Source: Guadua angustifolia (Eukaryota; Streptophyta; Magnoliopsida; Poales; Poaceae). From it: a stretch of 64,000 nucleotides of DNA. This document shows positions 11,056-23,090 of the stretch, piece by piece. The stretch's first letter is position 1. Every line of letters starts with the position of its first letter. The notes beneath the pieces were generated by a model that was not told where the DNA came from, did no database searches, and was given only the letters and a program-made list of their open reading frames with translations. Location: positions 43,632,466 through 43,696,465 of the forward strand of contig CM070512.1 of the NCBI GenBank assembly GCA_036346375.1, read 5' to 3'. A program made the translations under genes and the position numbers.

Positions 11056-12329
11056 CAAACTGAAACCCAATTTCATAAAATATCAAATTCTAACATTGGG
11101 ATGACTTCACCAAGTACCTATGACCACGGGGACGGCTAATCGATTGGGTTTTACACTCTGCAGAGGTGTACAGCTTTACCCACAAGGAATGATCAGCCTT
11201 GCAAGGAGATCATACATAGCCGTTACATTATCTAAACATGAATTTGATCCGGTCAGGGACGTTAAGCCCTCGCCATAGAAACAGAAACACTCACCCAAAT
11301 CGTGAATCCACTTTCAGTACATCAACACACCATCTCTGTTCATGGCAAGGCATACACCGTTGCACCAGTATGCATTTACCCACACTGCAGTGTGGAAGCC
11401 TCTCACAAGTAATTCAGAACGGAGTGCTTCTACTAGCTCCCGCCTACCGAAGAGTAAAGCCATGTCTAGATAACTTAATAGGCTAAGACTGCCCCATAAC
11501 AACCCTTGTGGTTGCACGGAATTTTTTGATCAATAGCGTCCCATTGCTCGGTCCTTAATCCGACACAGGCAACATTTCACCCTACACTATGTGCAATTTC
11601 CTTTGCATATCCGGCTATTGCCAATAATCACCAGCATCAAAACTATAGTTTTATTTTGGGTTTTTATCAAATTACCAGCAACCTTTTTCCAAATGACAGA
11701 CGTTCATTTAAACAGTTTTGGAAAGGAACAATTCCAATTTAAGTATGGCTAAGCAATTATACTAAGCTAGCGATTATACCCAAAATGATATTAATTATGT
11801 CTAAACCATACTTAAAGTTACAAGGTTCACATATCCATACAGATTAAGGAAATCCACATTATACAGGGATAGCTATTTGCTCTACCCAAATTAGCCATTT
11901 TATGGAGAATTACACGTATGCATAATATATTGACAAAAACAACATATGGTAGGTGAAGTATGAGGTTCAACATAGTCAAGGGGTTGCTTGCCTTGCTCTT
12001 CATTGTGCGGCTCAAAACTGGTGCAGAGCAAGATCTCCTTCGTCAGGAACGTCGGTGTCTACACGTCGCACAACAGGGAAATAATAGAAATTAGAAATTA
12101 AAAAGGACAAAAAGAAAATAGATAGCAAGACTAAATAAAAATCTTCATAGAGAACAGGGGTTACTTTTGTGAATTTATTAGATTTATTTTACTTAATTCA
12201 AGAAGCTAAAGTTATGTATTCTTTTATTTATATTTTCGAATTCAAGATGCAAAAATTATTTAAAATTATAATGATTCGATCATTACAGGCATAAGGCAGG
12301 TTCTTACCCTTAATTAGAATTCACTAGAT

Positions 12330-12770
12330 CAATACCCGTGCGTTGCTACTGAAAAATAAAATTGGTAACGAAACATAAAGGTCAAGCAATAAAAGAAAAT
12401 TGTGCTACAAGATCAAACATCTATTTCTCCCGATTACAAAAGTTTTTATGCTTTTCTCCCAGATGAATTAAAACCAAATGTTGTACGAGTAATCGCAACA
12501 TTTTTTTTCGAACGATCGCAACATTTTTTCTTCACGTGCAACATTTTTTTACAACGCGTGCAACATTTTCCTTCGATAAATAGTAAAATTCGCTATAGTA
12601 AACGGATGTTGCAAACGTTCAAAAAAATGTTTCACGCATTGATAGAAAATATTGCAAACATAGAAAAAAAATGTTGCAAGAGGCGTCCAGATAGAATGAA
12701 ATGTAAATCGGACATCCGAGCGCTTAGTTTCTCCCTTTTATAAAGGCTTCTCTCGTTCTAGAATCCTCCT
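12330..12770. repeat. Segment with repeated GCAACATTTTTT motifs
   Basis: Four direct GCAACATTTT motifs (about 12497-12575) are followed by inverted TTGCAA motifs (about 12608-12680). The phrase ATACCCGTGCGTTGCTAC at 12334 is common at the edge of grass transposon remnants. This arrangement suggests a degenerate fold-back element; no TIR pair or TSD was established. Confidence 0.35.
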
Positions 12771-13152
12771 GTTGAAGCACTTGCCGTAAAATGTAACTTT
12801 CGGCGTCACTGTAAATCAAATCAAATCTTTGTAATAACGATGAATGATATTGTTTCTAGATAATCCGTGTGCTAATATTTGGTAAGTGTAGATTAGTAAA
12901 GGAATTTTTTGGAAAATGATTCGACTATATTTATTCTCTTTGAAATCCTACCCATGCAGATTTCTTTCTTCCTTTTTTCTGGGAGGAAGGAATATCGTGA
13001 GGGATTCGCTCGAGACGCGTGCATGGGGGGAGAAAAACGGACCGCTGCCACCAACTGCAAATTAAAAATAGTAGAGATATTCAAAGCAATATTTAATTAA
13101 ATTTTTAATTACTTAATAGCTAACCTTTCTCATTGCTGGCATATATATATGA

Positions 13153-13190
13153 ACACACACACACACATATATATATATGTGTGTGTGTGT
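13153..13190. repeat. Palindromic (AC)n(AT)n(GT)n microsatellite
   Basis: An AC run, an AT run and a GT run form an almost perfect 38-bp inverted repeat that can extrude as a hairpin. It lies in LTR block A inside the intron. Confidence 0.85.
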
Positions 13191-16100
13191 AGCAAAAAGG
13201 TATGCATGCGCAACCACATGAACATAATTAGACTTATACTACTTCCATTCCTTAACACATTTTGTTTGTTAGGAAGTTTTAATAAACTTTACATGTCCTT
13301 TACTGAGTATGCCCAGCACTCCATTTCTACTGTTCACAATTATGAAATATTTCCATTTCTTAAAATTATTCAGTTTAAACCATATACATGTCACCTTGCA
13401 TAAAATCTATTTAGCAAATATAGTAACTTAACTTGAAACACAAATATTTTTATATATTCAAACTCTTCTGAGCATGAGGATTTTAGAAAAAATTATTTTT
13501 CTTTATTTTGTCTAACGTTAAAATAATCATTTTCTTGGTGCATTAAACCTTACTTAAGTATTTTTATTATTAAAAATCATACAATAAATATTTTTGAAAT
13601 ATTTTTGCATATTCTGAATCTATCAAATTTTATATGCTTTTAGAAATTTATTTCATTCAATTTGGAGCTTTAGTTCAAAAGTTATAACCATTTGAATTGT
13701 CTCAGGATTGATAATTCATTGGAAATAAAATGAAAATACGCTTCTCTGCTGGAAAACTCCTTGTCTGTGTGTGCTATCCTGTTCGACTCGGCCCGAGACA
13801 CTGACGATCCAGACCCACAAGTTAGTGTGAGTGAGAGAGAGTGTGGCGAGACTCTAACCGAGCGGTCCCACGTTTTAGTGCTGACCGAGACTGATGGACA
13901 CGTGGGACCCATTGGTTAGTGACTCGACCAGACACAAGTGACTAACAACCGACCCCACCTGGCAGTGACACGTTACAGGGGAGCTCGGTTTCTTCCTCAT
14001 CACCGGTGAACTAGCTCTGCTGCGGTGGAATGAGTAACACCCTGAGCTTCAGCATGACGAGGCGTACTCAGGGACGGTACCCATTCGACCAGAGGTGGCC
14101 GGGAAAGGGGTCGCCACCGTGGGAGGGCGGCGGCGCCATGGCCGATTGCTCGTGAGCTCACCGCCGGACATCATTTCCCTTGGACAAGCACGGGTTAATC
14201 TTCAGTGAACCTAATGGATCTCATTTTACCTACGAACGAAGTCGGAGAAGAACTAGAGGAAGCTACCCACGGAACGCCGGAGTTGAAGAGGATGAGCAAC
14301 GGAAGAAGGCGATTGCATTGGAATCAACTGAAGATAAGGGCTGGTTAGTGATTCTGGTATTTAGGCGAAGCGTTAAGACCGAAAGATTTCAGAGATAGGT
14401 ACCCAATTTGAACTCTGGCCGATTTCCCCCTTTCGGTTCTCGGTAAAGCAACAAGAAGCTGGAAAGGAACTACGAGCTGGCTCGGTGAATGGCTAAGGGA
14501 AGAAAGGGGGACTCAATTGTGACGCTGGTGAGGTATTTATAGCCAGCCAAAAGGGTTAGCAGTGCTTAGATGCCCGGTGATGATTAGCTCGGTTCGGCAT
14601 AGAAAAATGTCGAGGTGGCTCGGGTCGTAATGGAGGCAGTATGGCATAGGAAGAACAAGGCAAGACGTGGCCATGGCGAGGCGGTCCAAGCGCTGGTGAT
14701 GCGACAATTCGGCAAGGTTCAATGGAATGAGTTCATTCGGGTTTGCTGAACTGAGGGAAGAGTTTACTTCGGTTGGTCGAACAGAGAAGAAGGAGATGGG
14801 TCTAACGAGTGGGGCCAGGGGCCACTGGACACCGGCTGAAAGCGTTTTTCTGTCGCATGCTAGGAATGGAATTTTCACGAAGCCAGGTCCACCTGTCAGT
14901 GAGGTGAAGAGGCAAAGGAGATAACTCCGGCTCGGACAGTTCTAGTACCAGACTTTATTGCGCTGCCAAATCAAGGTAAAAATTTTTTAAAATTTTTTAC
15001 CAGGGTTCTTGGATTTGGTTTGATGGTTGGTAAAAATTTGGGGTTAAAAAGATTTATCAAAAAATTACTAATATTCCTACAACAGTGATTGTCCTAAAAA
15101 CTTGCCTCTGAATTCATTTTTAGTTTCGGAAAATGGAGTCAAACATTTTTGAAACTTTTTCTACACTTATATTCAAACTAGTCACTATACTATAAAATTT
15201 TCAAGTCAAAATATTTCACCATTATTTTATAACAATTCTGACATGGCAATTTCTAGATTTTTAGAGTTTCTATTTTTAAATTAGGAAAAGTCTTAAATCA
15301 TATTATTAATTTATGATATTTTTACCAAGGTTAGACATGGTATTGTGGTTATCATGGTAATTTTTGACAGCTCCATAGCAGATTCAAAATATTATATTAA
15401 TTCTGACAAGGCATTATTTAGAATTAAAAGTTGCCTCTTTATTTTATCTCTTCATTATTCCATGTATGAAATTTCATTTGGTGGCTAAAATGATTTACTT
15501 GCATGCTCAGAATTCTCAAGGTAAATTTTTCAAATTTTTACTTTTTACCTTTTTCTCTTTTTTCATTCCCCATTTCTCTTTTATTTGATTTTTATCATAA
15601 CACAAAAATCCAAGAAAATCCAAATAAAGCAAACAACATCCAGAAAATCCAGAAATATTCACACTCAAATTTAAATATGATATTTTTACTGTTCTAAAAT
15701 TTTCAGGCTGTTTCATTATTTATCAGATTAGGTTATTTGAAGTTTTTATAAGTTTCTTTAGAATGCTCAAAATAAGAGAGAAATGAATTTAAATGTAGCA
15801 AATAAATCCAGTATAAATCCCAAAAATACATTAAAAAGCATTCTAAGGCACTTTACATTATTTTCACATTTATCAGGATGTTACACGGTTGGTGCATCAT
15901 ATACCATATCCCCATTTTGTGCCCAAAACCAATTTCTAAAACTAGTTTGAAAAATCAAAATCTAACCAAGTGTGGCATTTCTTTGCAACACCTATGACTA
16001 GGGGCACGGCAATTCGAATAGATTTGATTATCACTATGTAGAGGACTTACAACTGTACTCACAAGATATAACAAAGCATTTACAATACCAAGCTCTAACA

Positions 16101-17762
16101 TCACCCCAATATTGATCCCTCAAGGCATGGACGTCCATTATCATCGTAATGATACATTCTTGCATTTAGGGTGCAGTTGTGTACTCGAACATGGACGCCT
16201 GTTACCATCGTCCGCACACCCAAATACTAACCTGTAATCTACATTTTTGCAAGGATAATGCGGCCATGTCCTACCCATAAGGACATTGTGGTTTGTACGA
16301 TATGCGCTAGAATCACGGCACTTGAGTCAGTATTTAAGCTAGCTACTCGAGCGAGACTATCAACCACCCAATCCCACACTACTTACAATTCGCCTAAGAC
16401 AAAATCGTTTTGTTTTCCATTGTTACCAATGCAGATTTTTCCTCAAGAACCTAAATCCAAAATGTGATAATCAATTTTCCAAAATGTTTCACCCTTTTCT
16501 AGCATTTTTCTAAATTTTTGACTAAGCATGGCTAAGCATTTTCTACCTAAATTAAGTCCCACCAAATATTTCTAGTAAATGGGTAAATACTCCTAGGGTG
16601 ACCACGGTAAGAAAGTTTTGATTTCATGGAAGGGTTTATTCCAACAAGCGGCAATAACTAAGACCTAAAACAAAATACAATGATTTTAATTGAACTAGGC
16701 ATACATAAAATATTTCATAATGAAAACAATATAATATTTAAAAATTGAGATAAATATGATCAAATGAGTGCTTGCATTGCTCGTTGAGTGCTTGTGCTTG
16801 GTCTGGTTTGTTACACTCTCATACTCTTTATGGGCAACAACCGCTGATCAGATAAGAGTTTGTAAGATATGACATAAGCGTGCATGGTTTCAAGAATAAA
16901 AAAGATAAATCTCATGGAACGATCCAAAATAATAGTGATGTAGCAACCACAATGAGAGAGAAGTGACTTGGCAAAGCCAACAGCAAATTTTTTAAACACA
17001 ACCTCAAAAAAGTACAAGAGATTATCGCTCTCTCACAACCCTCTCAAACCTTTAGGACCCTTGGATCTTTAGTCTATATAAAAATCTTGTGCTAAAGAAT
17101 ACCATAACCTATAATCCTCTCACGCACCACTATCTTGGATGAGCTTCTCTTGCTTGCTTCTTGATTGCTTGGATTCTTTGTGGCGTTCCCTATGAGTTTA
17201 TATAGTCCCACCAAGTTCTTCAAAGAGAAATAGAAATCCGAATAAAATTAGGATTCATCTAGGACTTTTGATAGCACACCTTTCCGAATCCAAAAATACT
17301 AGATATGAGCCACCATGCTCCACATAGTTCAATTTGGAGTTAGTGCATTATGTTGGCGTCTAAATAGAAAACCAAATAATACAAATAAGTTCCAAAAAAT
17401 TCAAATAAAATCCAAAAATTACTAAACTGGCTCTGCAAGAAAGATCTTGAATTTAGAAAAACAATATAAGCAAAACCAGAGTCATTCAGATATTGTATAA
17501 GGAAGAATGGGTGCTGGGGAGAAAATCGAGAAAAAGATATCGAAAACACAGTGTGCTACTCTTCATAATTATTTTTCTTTAATTCAAAATTTCTTGGGGA
17601 AATAGCTATGTGCTGATTGGTCGGGTCCACTAGTCAAAATTTTAATATTTTTTCAGCTAGACTGATAAGTGGAACCATAATGTGAGTGATACAAACTTTT
17701 AAACCAGTTTGATTTAGAGATCTAATTAACTTAGTTATCCGTGTTAACGTGTCATCGTCTAA

Positions 17763-18247
17763 GGCAAGTACAATGGTATGATATCAGCTATCTATATGCT
17801 TTGCAATGTAAGATTTCTGCTGATATGGAGGAGAGAGCACAACTGTCTTTTCGTAAAAAGACGACCATATAGACACCATAAAACACCATTATATGAGTTA
17901 TTATCTACAACAACACCTTTTCATGTTATAATTAGAAGATTGTAGGCGGGTTTTTTGTTTCGGTTTGGTACAAATATCGTCTCCCACCGAAACAGCCGAA
18001 ATTTCAGAATTTTGGTGAAATTTCAGCCAAATTCAAACAAAAAACAACCAAATCTAAAATTTTGCCCTTCCGCTCTGGGTCGAAATGGCCAAAATTCCCG
18101 AAATTTCACAAAAAAATTCCCGATTTGTAGGATCTCATAAAGACAAATTTAAGATGTTATCCATTGTAGAAGTTGTCTTTAATTTTTTTTATTTTTTTTA
18201 AATGAGAAGTATATAGACAACTGTTATCTCTAATACTGTACATGCTC
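17763..18247. mobile_element. Tourist/PIF-Harbinger-like MITE, TSD TAA
   Basis: Ends GGCAAGTACAATGG and, inverted, GAGCATGTACAGTA form an imperfect TIR whose similarity continues for about 50 bp. TAA flanks both sides (17760-17762 and 18248-18250). A 3-bp TAA TSD with GGCATGTACA-like ends indicates the Tourist group. A second small element sits inside at 17947-18122. Confidence 0.65.
17947..18122. mobile_element. Small MITE nested in the Tourist MITE
   Basis: A 176-bp insert starts CGGGTTTTTTG and ends AAAAAATTCCCG. It is flanked by GATTGTAGG (17938-17946) and ATTTGTAGG (18123-18131), which match at 7 of 9 positions. The interior is rich in GAAATTTC. A TSD of 8-9 bp fits hAT or Mutator; the exact superfamily is not decided. 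Confidence 0.6.
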
Positions 18248-19779
18248 TAATTAACTTTAATCACTATCATTAGTGCTAAAACTTAGCAGTATGTGGTGCC
18301 CGTACGTGGTTACTGATAGGAAACAAAGGGATGCGGCTCCGGCCATGGCCGACAGGCCGAGCGCCTTGGTGGGCTCGCCGATGGTGAGGAAGACATTGAG
18401 GAGCTTGGACAACTGACAAAACAGAACATCGGGTTCCTTGTGAAGCCAACGTTGGTGGTGGAGGCCTGAATTGAGGACAAAGGCGGCAACATGACGACGG
18501 TGAGTGGCAGAGTCGTCTCAGCCAAACGACGGGCTAGGTGCAGGGGTGAAGCTAGGAAACTTAGAATAGGGTGTGCGCTTGGCTTCGGGAGGCTATTGCG
18601 ACACTACAAAGGTCAGCTCGAGACTCTATGGTCACCGGTGTTGGGCCAGCAGCGAGGAAATGTGGTGGTGGTGGCACCGCTATGGTGGTGATGGTGCATG
18701 CTACTATTTTAGGCAAAATTAAACGATGCGCTAGCATCATAAGCTCACCAAGAGCACATCGGTGCAGTCGATTATGGTAGAGAAGTTCGAGGTGGCCAAA
18801 CGGTGGATGTCGGTGACGACAAGGCCAGGGCGCACAGCGACAGCACTTCTCGGCGGTAGGCAGCTGAAAACAAGGCGTGCATGTGACCGAGGGAAGCACA
18901 GGGATGATGAAAGTGAGGTTGGTAGGGGTTGAAACTCACGAGAGCGGCGGCGATGGCGAGGATGGCAGTGGCAGCCAAAACTTAGGGAAGAAGGGGGGAT
19001 TCGGCGCTACAATGCAGAGGATATAAAATTGATTTAGGGTTCTGATATTGGGGCAATGTGGCGCAGAAAGACGCTGGCAAGAAAAGCGAATGCATCGCAT
19101 AGGTCCGGACGAAAAAAAAACGGGGCGAAGAATCACAGCACGACGAGAGACTGTGGCACGGTGTGTGTGGGAGGAGGGAGACGCAGATGACAGGTGGGTC
19201 CTACGCCCGCGTGTCGTGGCGGAAAGAGAAGACGGTGTTGGACAGGGCATGTGTCAGAAGTGATAGTGGGCTGAGCTAGAGTGATTGTTTCGATCCAAAG
19301 AGAGTTAGCAAATTTTAATTTGATTTTTGAATTTAGAACATTACAGAAATAGATTTTGAGCTATGAAAAATATTAAATGAACTCCAACAATTCTAGGAAA
19401 ATCTCAGAGGAAATTTAGAAAATTATGAAGTTAGATAAAAAAATTCAAAATGTGAAAATGTTTTAATACCTCCGTAAAAATGTTTTTAGGCTCAGACAAA
19501 TAGGAAAAGGCATTTTGAAATTCTGGAAATTCAGATATCGGCCCAAAAATTCTTAAATGACTACATTAAATATTTTTAGCCGGAGATTAAATTGAGGCTG
19601 TTACGCTTGTAATTAAAAAAAATACCAATATTTGTACTCAAGAGGGTGTGAGCGAGCGAGCCCAAAAAAGAAAACCGAAAACATGGACAATTCTTTTTAA
19701 AAAATGGAAACTACATGGTGAAAAGACTTTTTAACAATTTAACACTTGCATACAGCTACCAATTACCATGTTGCTGCAG

Positions 19780-20772
19780 GTGCCATGCGCCTATTTCAAC
19801 ATCTGCACGGCGGCATTGCTTGCCTTCGTCGGCCCGAAGGCGGCCAACGACGTGCACCCCCGCACGGAGCCCGAGGACTTCATGACCCCACCGCCGTGGA
19901 TCCCTTCCCCATCCCCACTCGCCTTCCGCCGCCACGAGGCCGAGTGGATCGCCGCCGCCAACCGTGCCAACGCCTCCGGCGTGTCCGACTTCAACCGCTT
20001 TTGGCAAGTGCTTGACCGCTCCCTGCTTTCCATCTACCGCAGCAGCCCCGAAGTCGAAGGCCAGTTCTGCCACCTTCTCACCGACCTATACAGGAAGCCC
20101 GTCGTCCCCGCCGGGCTACTCCTGCCGTCTGATGCCACCAACGACGGCGACAACCGTGAAGCAGCGCCTGACCTGATGCGGTGGCTCGACAAGCAGCCCG
20201 CGAGGTCCGTGGTTTACGTCGCGCTCGGGAGCGAGGCGCCGCTGACGGTGGAGGACGTGCGCGAGCTCGCGCTCGGGCTGGAGCTGGCTGGCGCGCGTTT
20301 CCTCTGGGCGCTCCGGAGGCCGAGCGGCCACACCGGCGAGCTGCTCCCGGACGGGTTCGAGTCGCGGGTCGCCGGGCGAGGGGTGGTCCGTACGGGCTGG
20401 GTGCCGCAGATACGCGTGCTGGCGCACGGCGCGGTGGGCGCGTTCCTGACGCACTGTGGCTGGGGCTCCACCGTCGAGAGCTTCCGGTTGGGGCACCCGC
20501 TGGTGATGCTGCCGTTCATCACCGACCAGGGCCTCATCGCGAGGGTGATGGCCGACAGAGGGATAGGCGTGGAGGTGCCGAGGAATGACGACGGGTCGTT
20601 TAGCAGGAACGGCGTCGCGACGGCGGTGCGGCGGGTCATGGCTGATGAGGATGAAGGGAAGGTGTTGACGCGCAATGCCAAGGAGTTGCAGGAGGCGCTC
20701 AGTGACCAAGCGCAGCATGATCAGCGGTACGTTGATGAGCTTGTGCAGTGCCTGCGACGCTTCAAATATTAA
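19780..20772 (+). CDS. UDP-glycosyltransferase (UGT91-like), exon 2
   Basis: Exon 2 encodes residues 150-479 and the TAA stop. It starts after TTGCTGCAG at 19771-19779 in phase 0 with VPCAYF. Residues 356-399 are the 44-residue PSPG box that binds the UDP-sugar: it opens WVPQIRVLAHG, contains HCGWGSTVES and closes TDQ. Position 22 of the box is Trp and the last residue Gln, usually associated with UDP-glucose, although UGT91-type rhamnosyltransferases keep similar boxes, so donor choice is open. HCGWGS in place of the common HCGWNS is frequent in the UGT91 group. No frameshift or stop disrupts the exon, unlike every transposon gene around it. An ATG at 19768 opens a frame into this exon but lies in the intron's acceptor region, so it is not taken as a start. 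Confidence 0.92.
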   Translation: MPCAYFNICTAALLAFVGPKAANDVHPRTEPEDFMTPPPWIPSPSPLAFRRHEAEWIAAANRANASGVSDFNRFWQVLDRSLLSIYRSSPEVEGQFCHLLTDLYRKPVVPAGLLLPSDATNDGDNREAAPDLMRWLDKQPARSVVYVALGSEAPLTVEDVRELALGLELAGARFLWALRRPSGHTGELLPDGFESRVAGRGVVRTGWVPQIRVLAHGAVGAFLTHCGWGSTVESFRLGHPLVMLPFITDQGLIARVMADRGIGVEVPRNDDGSFSRNGVATAVRRVMADEDEGKVLTRNAKELQEALSDQAQHDQRYVDELVQCLRRFKY

Positions 20773-21107
20773 GCTGAAGACAGCACGTACGCTTTGGTTT
20801 GTCCTAGACTGAGGGGTCCCGGTGTTATCACATGTGTTCGTGTAATCGTGTGTTGTTTATCTCCATGTAATTCCTTTGAAATGCATCATATAGTATCAAG
20901 GGATCGAGAACCACGGGTATGCTTGGTTAGAAGCCAGCATGCATTTGCTGAAGTATAGTGACATTAATAAAATTTGACATGTATTTGGATGGCCGCCGAA
21001 CCATTTTCATTTGCAACTACTTGCTTTTCTTTTTTGTGAGGACAATTCCATTGGCTTACCAAATCTCCGCTAGCTTGTAGTCGACATTTCACAACACAAA
21101 TTTTGGA
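20773..21107 (+). other. UGT 3' flank
   Basis: This stretch holds the presumed 3' UTR and the sequence up to the outer CACTA insertion, whose TSD starts at 21108. No other gene is visible. Confidence 0.6.
20966..20971 (+). terminator. Candidate polyadenylation signal AATAAA
   Basis: AATAAA lies 194 bp after the UGT stop codon, a usual distance for a plant 3' UTR, and about 140 bp before the transposon cluster begins. Confidence 0.5.
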
Positions 21108-21334
21108 CAAAACTACTACAAAATATCTCATCACACATGGTTCAAAATCATTATCTCAGATGATTTTTTGAACCGTCTGTGATATCCTATTATCATAGAC
21201 ATTTCGTCGTAAAAATAGTCTGTGATACAGAACTATCACGGACGGTTAGGGGTAAAAATCGTTTATGATAATAAAATCATAGATGATTTATATTAAGAAC
21301 CGTCTGCGATAGCCTTAGGGAGTTCTTCGTCAGT

Positions 21335-21642
21335 AGGCATAGAGAACTGCTATAGGACACTATTCATGTTCTAGACATTGCTCTTAAGGAATGTCCAACA
21401 GCTAGCAAAGTTAAGTACCTTCTTGCATATGTGAGAACAAATGTTGATGGATTTCAAGATAAAATCCAATTTCATCCACGGTTCGCCTACTTAATTTCAA
21501 AACGATCTATGGATAAAATTCGATTTTGCCTTAGAATCCATTAACATTTGTTTTCATACATATGCAACAAGAAACTTAACTTTGCTATTGGACAGAGTAT
21601 GAATACTATCATGTGGTAGTTCCCTATGCTTACCAGCCAAGA
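21335..21642. repeat. Long imperfect hairpin (arms about 145 bp)
   Basis: The left arm from about 21335 (AGTAGGCATAGAGAACT) is mirrored by a right arm ending near 21642 (AGTTCCCTATGCTTACC). Shared blocks include AGCAAAGTTAAGT and its complement ACTTAACTTTGCT. Arms are separated by only a few bases around 21490. It could be an inserted fold-back MITE or a hairpin RNA source. Confidence 0.75.
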
Positions 21643-21649
21643 ACTACCC

Positions 21650-23066
21650 TATTGATTCATGTTGAGGTCCATACCACAAATATTAAGGATAATATCAAGT
21701 AACAATACATTAACAAGCTATAATACCATAAATATCAACAAGCATACATTGAAAATCAACATTATTTGATATATCAACACAAGAAGACCTTAGGGTTTTT
21801 CCATATCTGCCATCATATATGTCATAACTTTCACAACAAAAGGCTTTTTGATTCTCCCTAAAGTTCCTCAACTCCAGCACAGTGCTTATTTTTTTGACAC
21901 CAATAATCATTTGACTTCCAGTCATATCTCTTAATCCATGCAAAAACGATCATGTTATTGTGAAAAGAGTTTCTTTATATATTATCAGTAACTATGTCAA
22001 ATTTAATACTAGAAACCTTTGTATTACCTCTATAAGCTCAGCTTTTGCTTCTTCTAGCTCTATATTCATCCGGTGGTCCTTAATGATGAGTGCCGTGTTA
22101 AAAGATTGAATATCTTGTAATTTATCATCTATATCTTTTAGTTTTTCTCTCATCTCATAAATCTTTTCGGTTAACTCAGACTTTCCCTTTAGTTATTCTA
22201 TCTCCACATCAAGTTTTTATTTTGCATCCAACAACTTTTTCATATTGTCTATTTTACCAAATCAGATTTCAATTAATTTAGATCAGAAACATATAGGAAT
22301 AAAGAGAGCACTCAGCTACAACAAACATATACTATGAGAGAGGAGCAGTTCATCAATCAGGCATAGTACTATACATGTATGTTTTAACTAGCGTTCATCT
22401 ATCAGACATATGTTTCTCAATGTAACTGACAACAGGTAACTATCATATCAACAAAACGTGGTATATGATCTAAGCTTTGCTTGCTTTTGGGATTACTTCA
22501 CACATCATGTACTCAAGTAATGATATGTAATACAAAAGAGTTGGACCTCTTAAGTGGCATACCCATGGGTTGTATGGAAAAAGGAGAAGCAAGCACAATG
22601 TTAGTATAAACAACCACAAATTGTTTACACAACAATACATGTTGACATAACATTCACATGATCACATCCAACAACAGATGGTTCTATATGCAGCACGCAC
22701 TTGAATTAACATGCCACAAAATTTTATGTGCAGCCATTAAAACAACCATGTCGACATAGTCTTCACATTCAACAACAAATGATTATATGACTTGCGTGCA
22801 CCAGAAATAACAGGCCTCAAAATTCATGTTTAGATATTTGTAAGATCTACAATAATATGTTCTAAAGTTGGGAGTCTGAAGTCACACTATTAGATCTATC
22901 TAACTTATTTCACCTATGCACCTTGAGAACCTTAACCTCCTTAATATAACTTACATGTATAACCTGACAAAATATGAACACACACTAAACTCCAATATAT
23001 GCATAGACATACACACACTAGCCTCATCAAGGTCAAATCACTAGCCACCAAGATATTGAAACATGC
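21650..23066. other. Body of the outer CACTA, no gene recognised
   Basis: AT-rich sequence lacks a supported reading frame. It contains no transposase domain. It may be captured or degenerate DNA. Confidence 0.4.
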
Positions 23067-23090
23067 ATCCACTACAGAGATCTTGCTCAG

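Larger units (their letters stand above)
9792..15885 (-). mobile_element. Large Ty3-like LTR block A, minus orientation
   Basis: Read on the minus strand the block begins TGTAACATCC at 15885. Its left end near 9792 (TGTGAGACC) aligns with the end of block C at 35609. The two blocks share TGTGCACACAGTACTAGT near the left end, the order CGGCTAATCGATT, CTCTGCAGAG, ACCCACAAG, and CAGGCAA near the next landmark. No gag or pol is visible. GC-rich sequence at about 13980-14920 matches the position of the leader-like region of block C. No TSD was found: TTATT lies left and CGGTT right. It is probably a very long LTR or a non-coding LTR-derived element, interrupted by the MITE at 10427. Confidence 0.6.
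15886..19605 (-). mobile_element. Ty3-like LTR block B, minus orientation, left edge uncertain
   Basis: The right end reads GGCTGTTACG, one base from the TGTTACA terminus expected for a minus-strand LTR of this type. Near the left end the landmarks of blocks A and C recur in diverged form (GGGCACGGC at about 16012, then ACTCACAAG at about 16057). A GC-richer leader-like stretch occupies about 18300-19260; frames there on both strands are uncoded. No gag or pol is present and no TSD was found. Block B may be an older relative of block A, possibly truncated where A now abuts it. Confidence 0.5.
4658..19779 (+). other. 15.1-kb transposon-filled UGT intron (GT-AG, phase 0)
   Basis: The intron is bounded by AAG|GTTGGT and TTGCTGCAG|GTGCC, both canonical. 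It joins two exons in frame to a full-length UGT with no missing conserved block. Inside lie two inverted MITE copies, hAT MITEs at 6245 and 10427, a solo LTR at 8223-9541, large LTR-like blocks at 9792-15885 and 15886-19605, and a Tourist MITE at 17763. Reading frames inside it are short and match no host gene. Whether the transcript is spliced efficiently across this distance cannot be told from sequence. Confidence 0.8.

Noticed and set aside
18310..19263. A possible host gene inside the UGT intron
   Set aside because: GC-richer frames exist on both strands but none exceeds about 112 aa, none has a domain, and the position matches the leader-like zone of related LTR blocks.
9792..19605. 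Blocks A and B as the two LTRs of one retrotransposon
   Set aside because: They abut with no internal region, differ in length and are clearly more diverged from each other than A is from C.
20116..20718. A 200-aa minus-strand frame under UGT exon 2
   Set aside because: It is the antisense shadow of the GC-rich UGT coding sequence; the plus strand carries the PSPG box.
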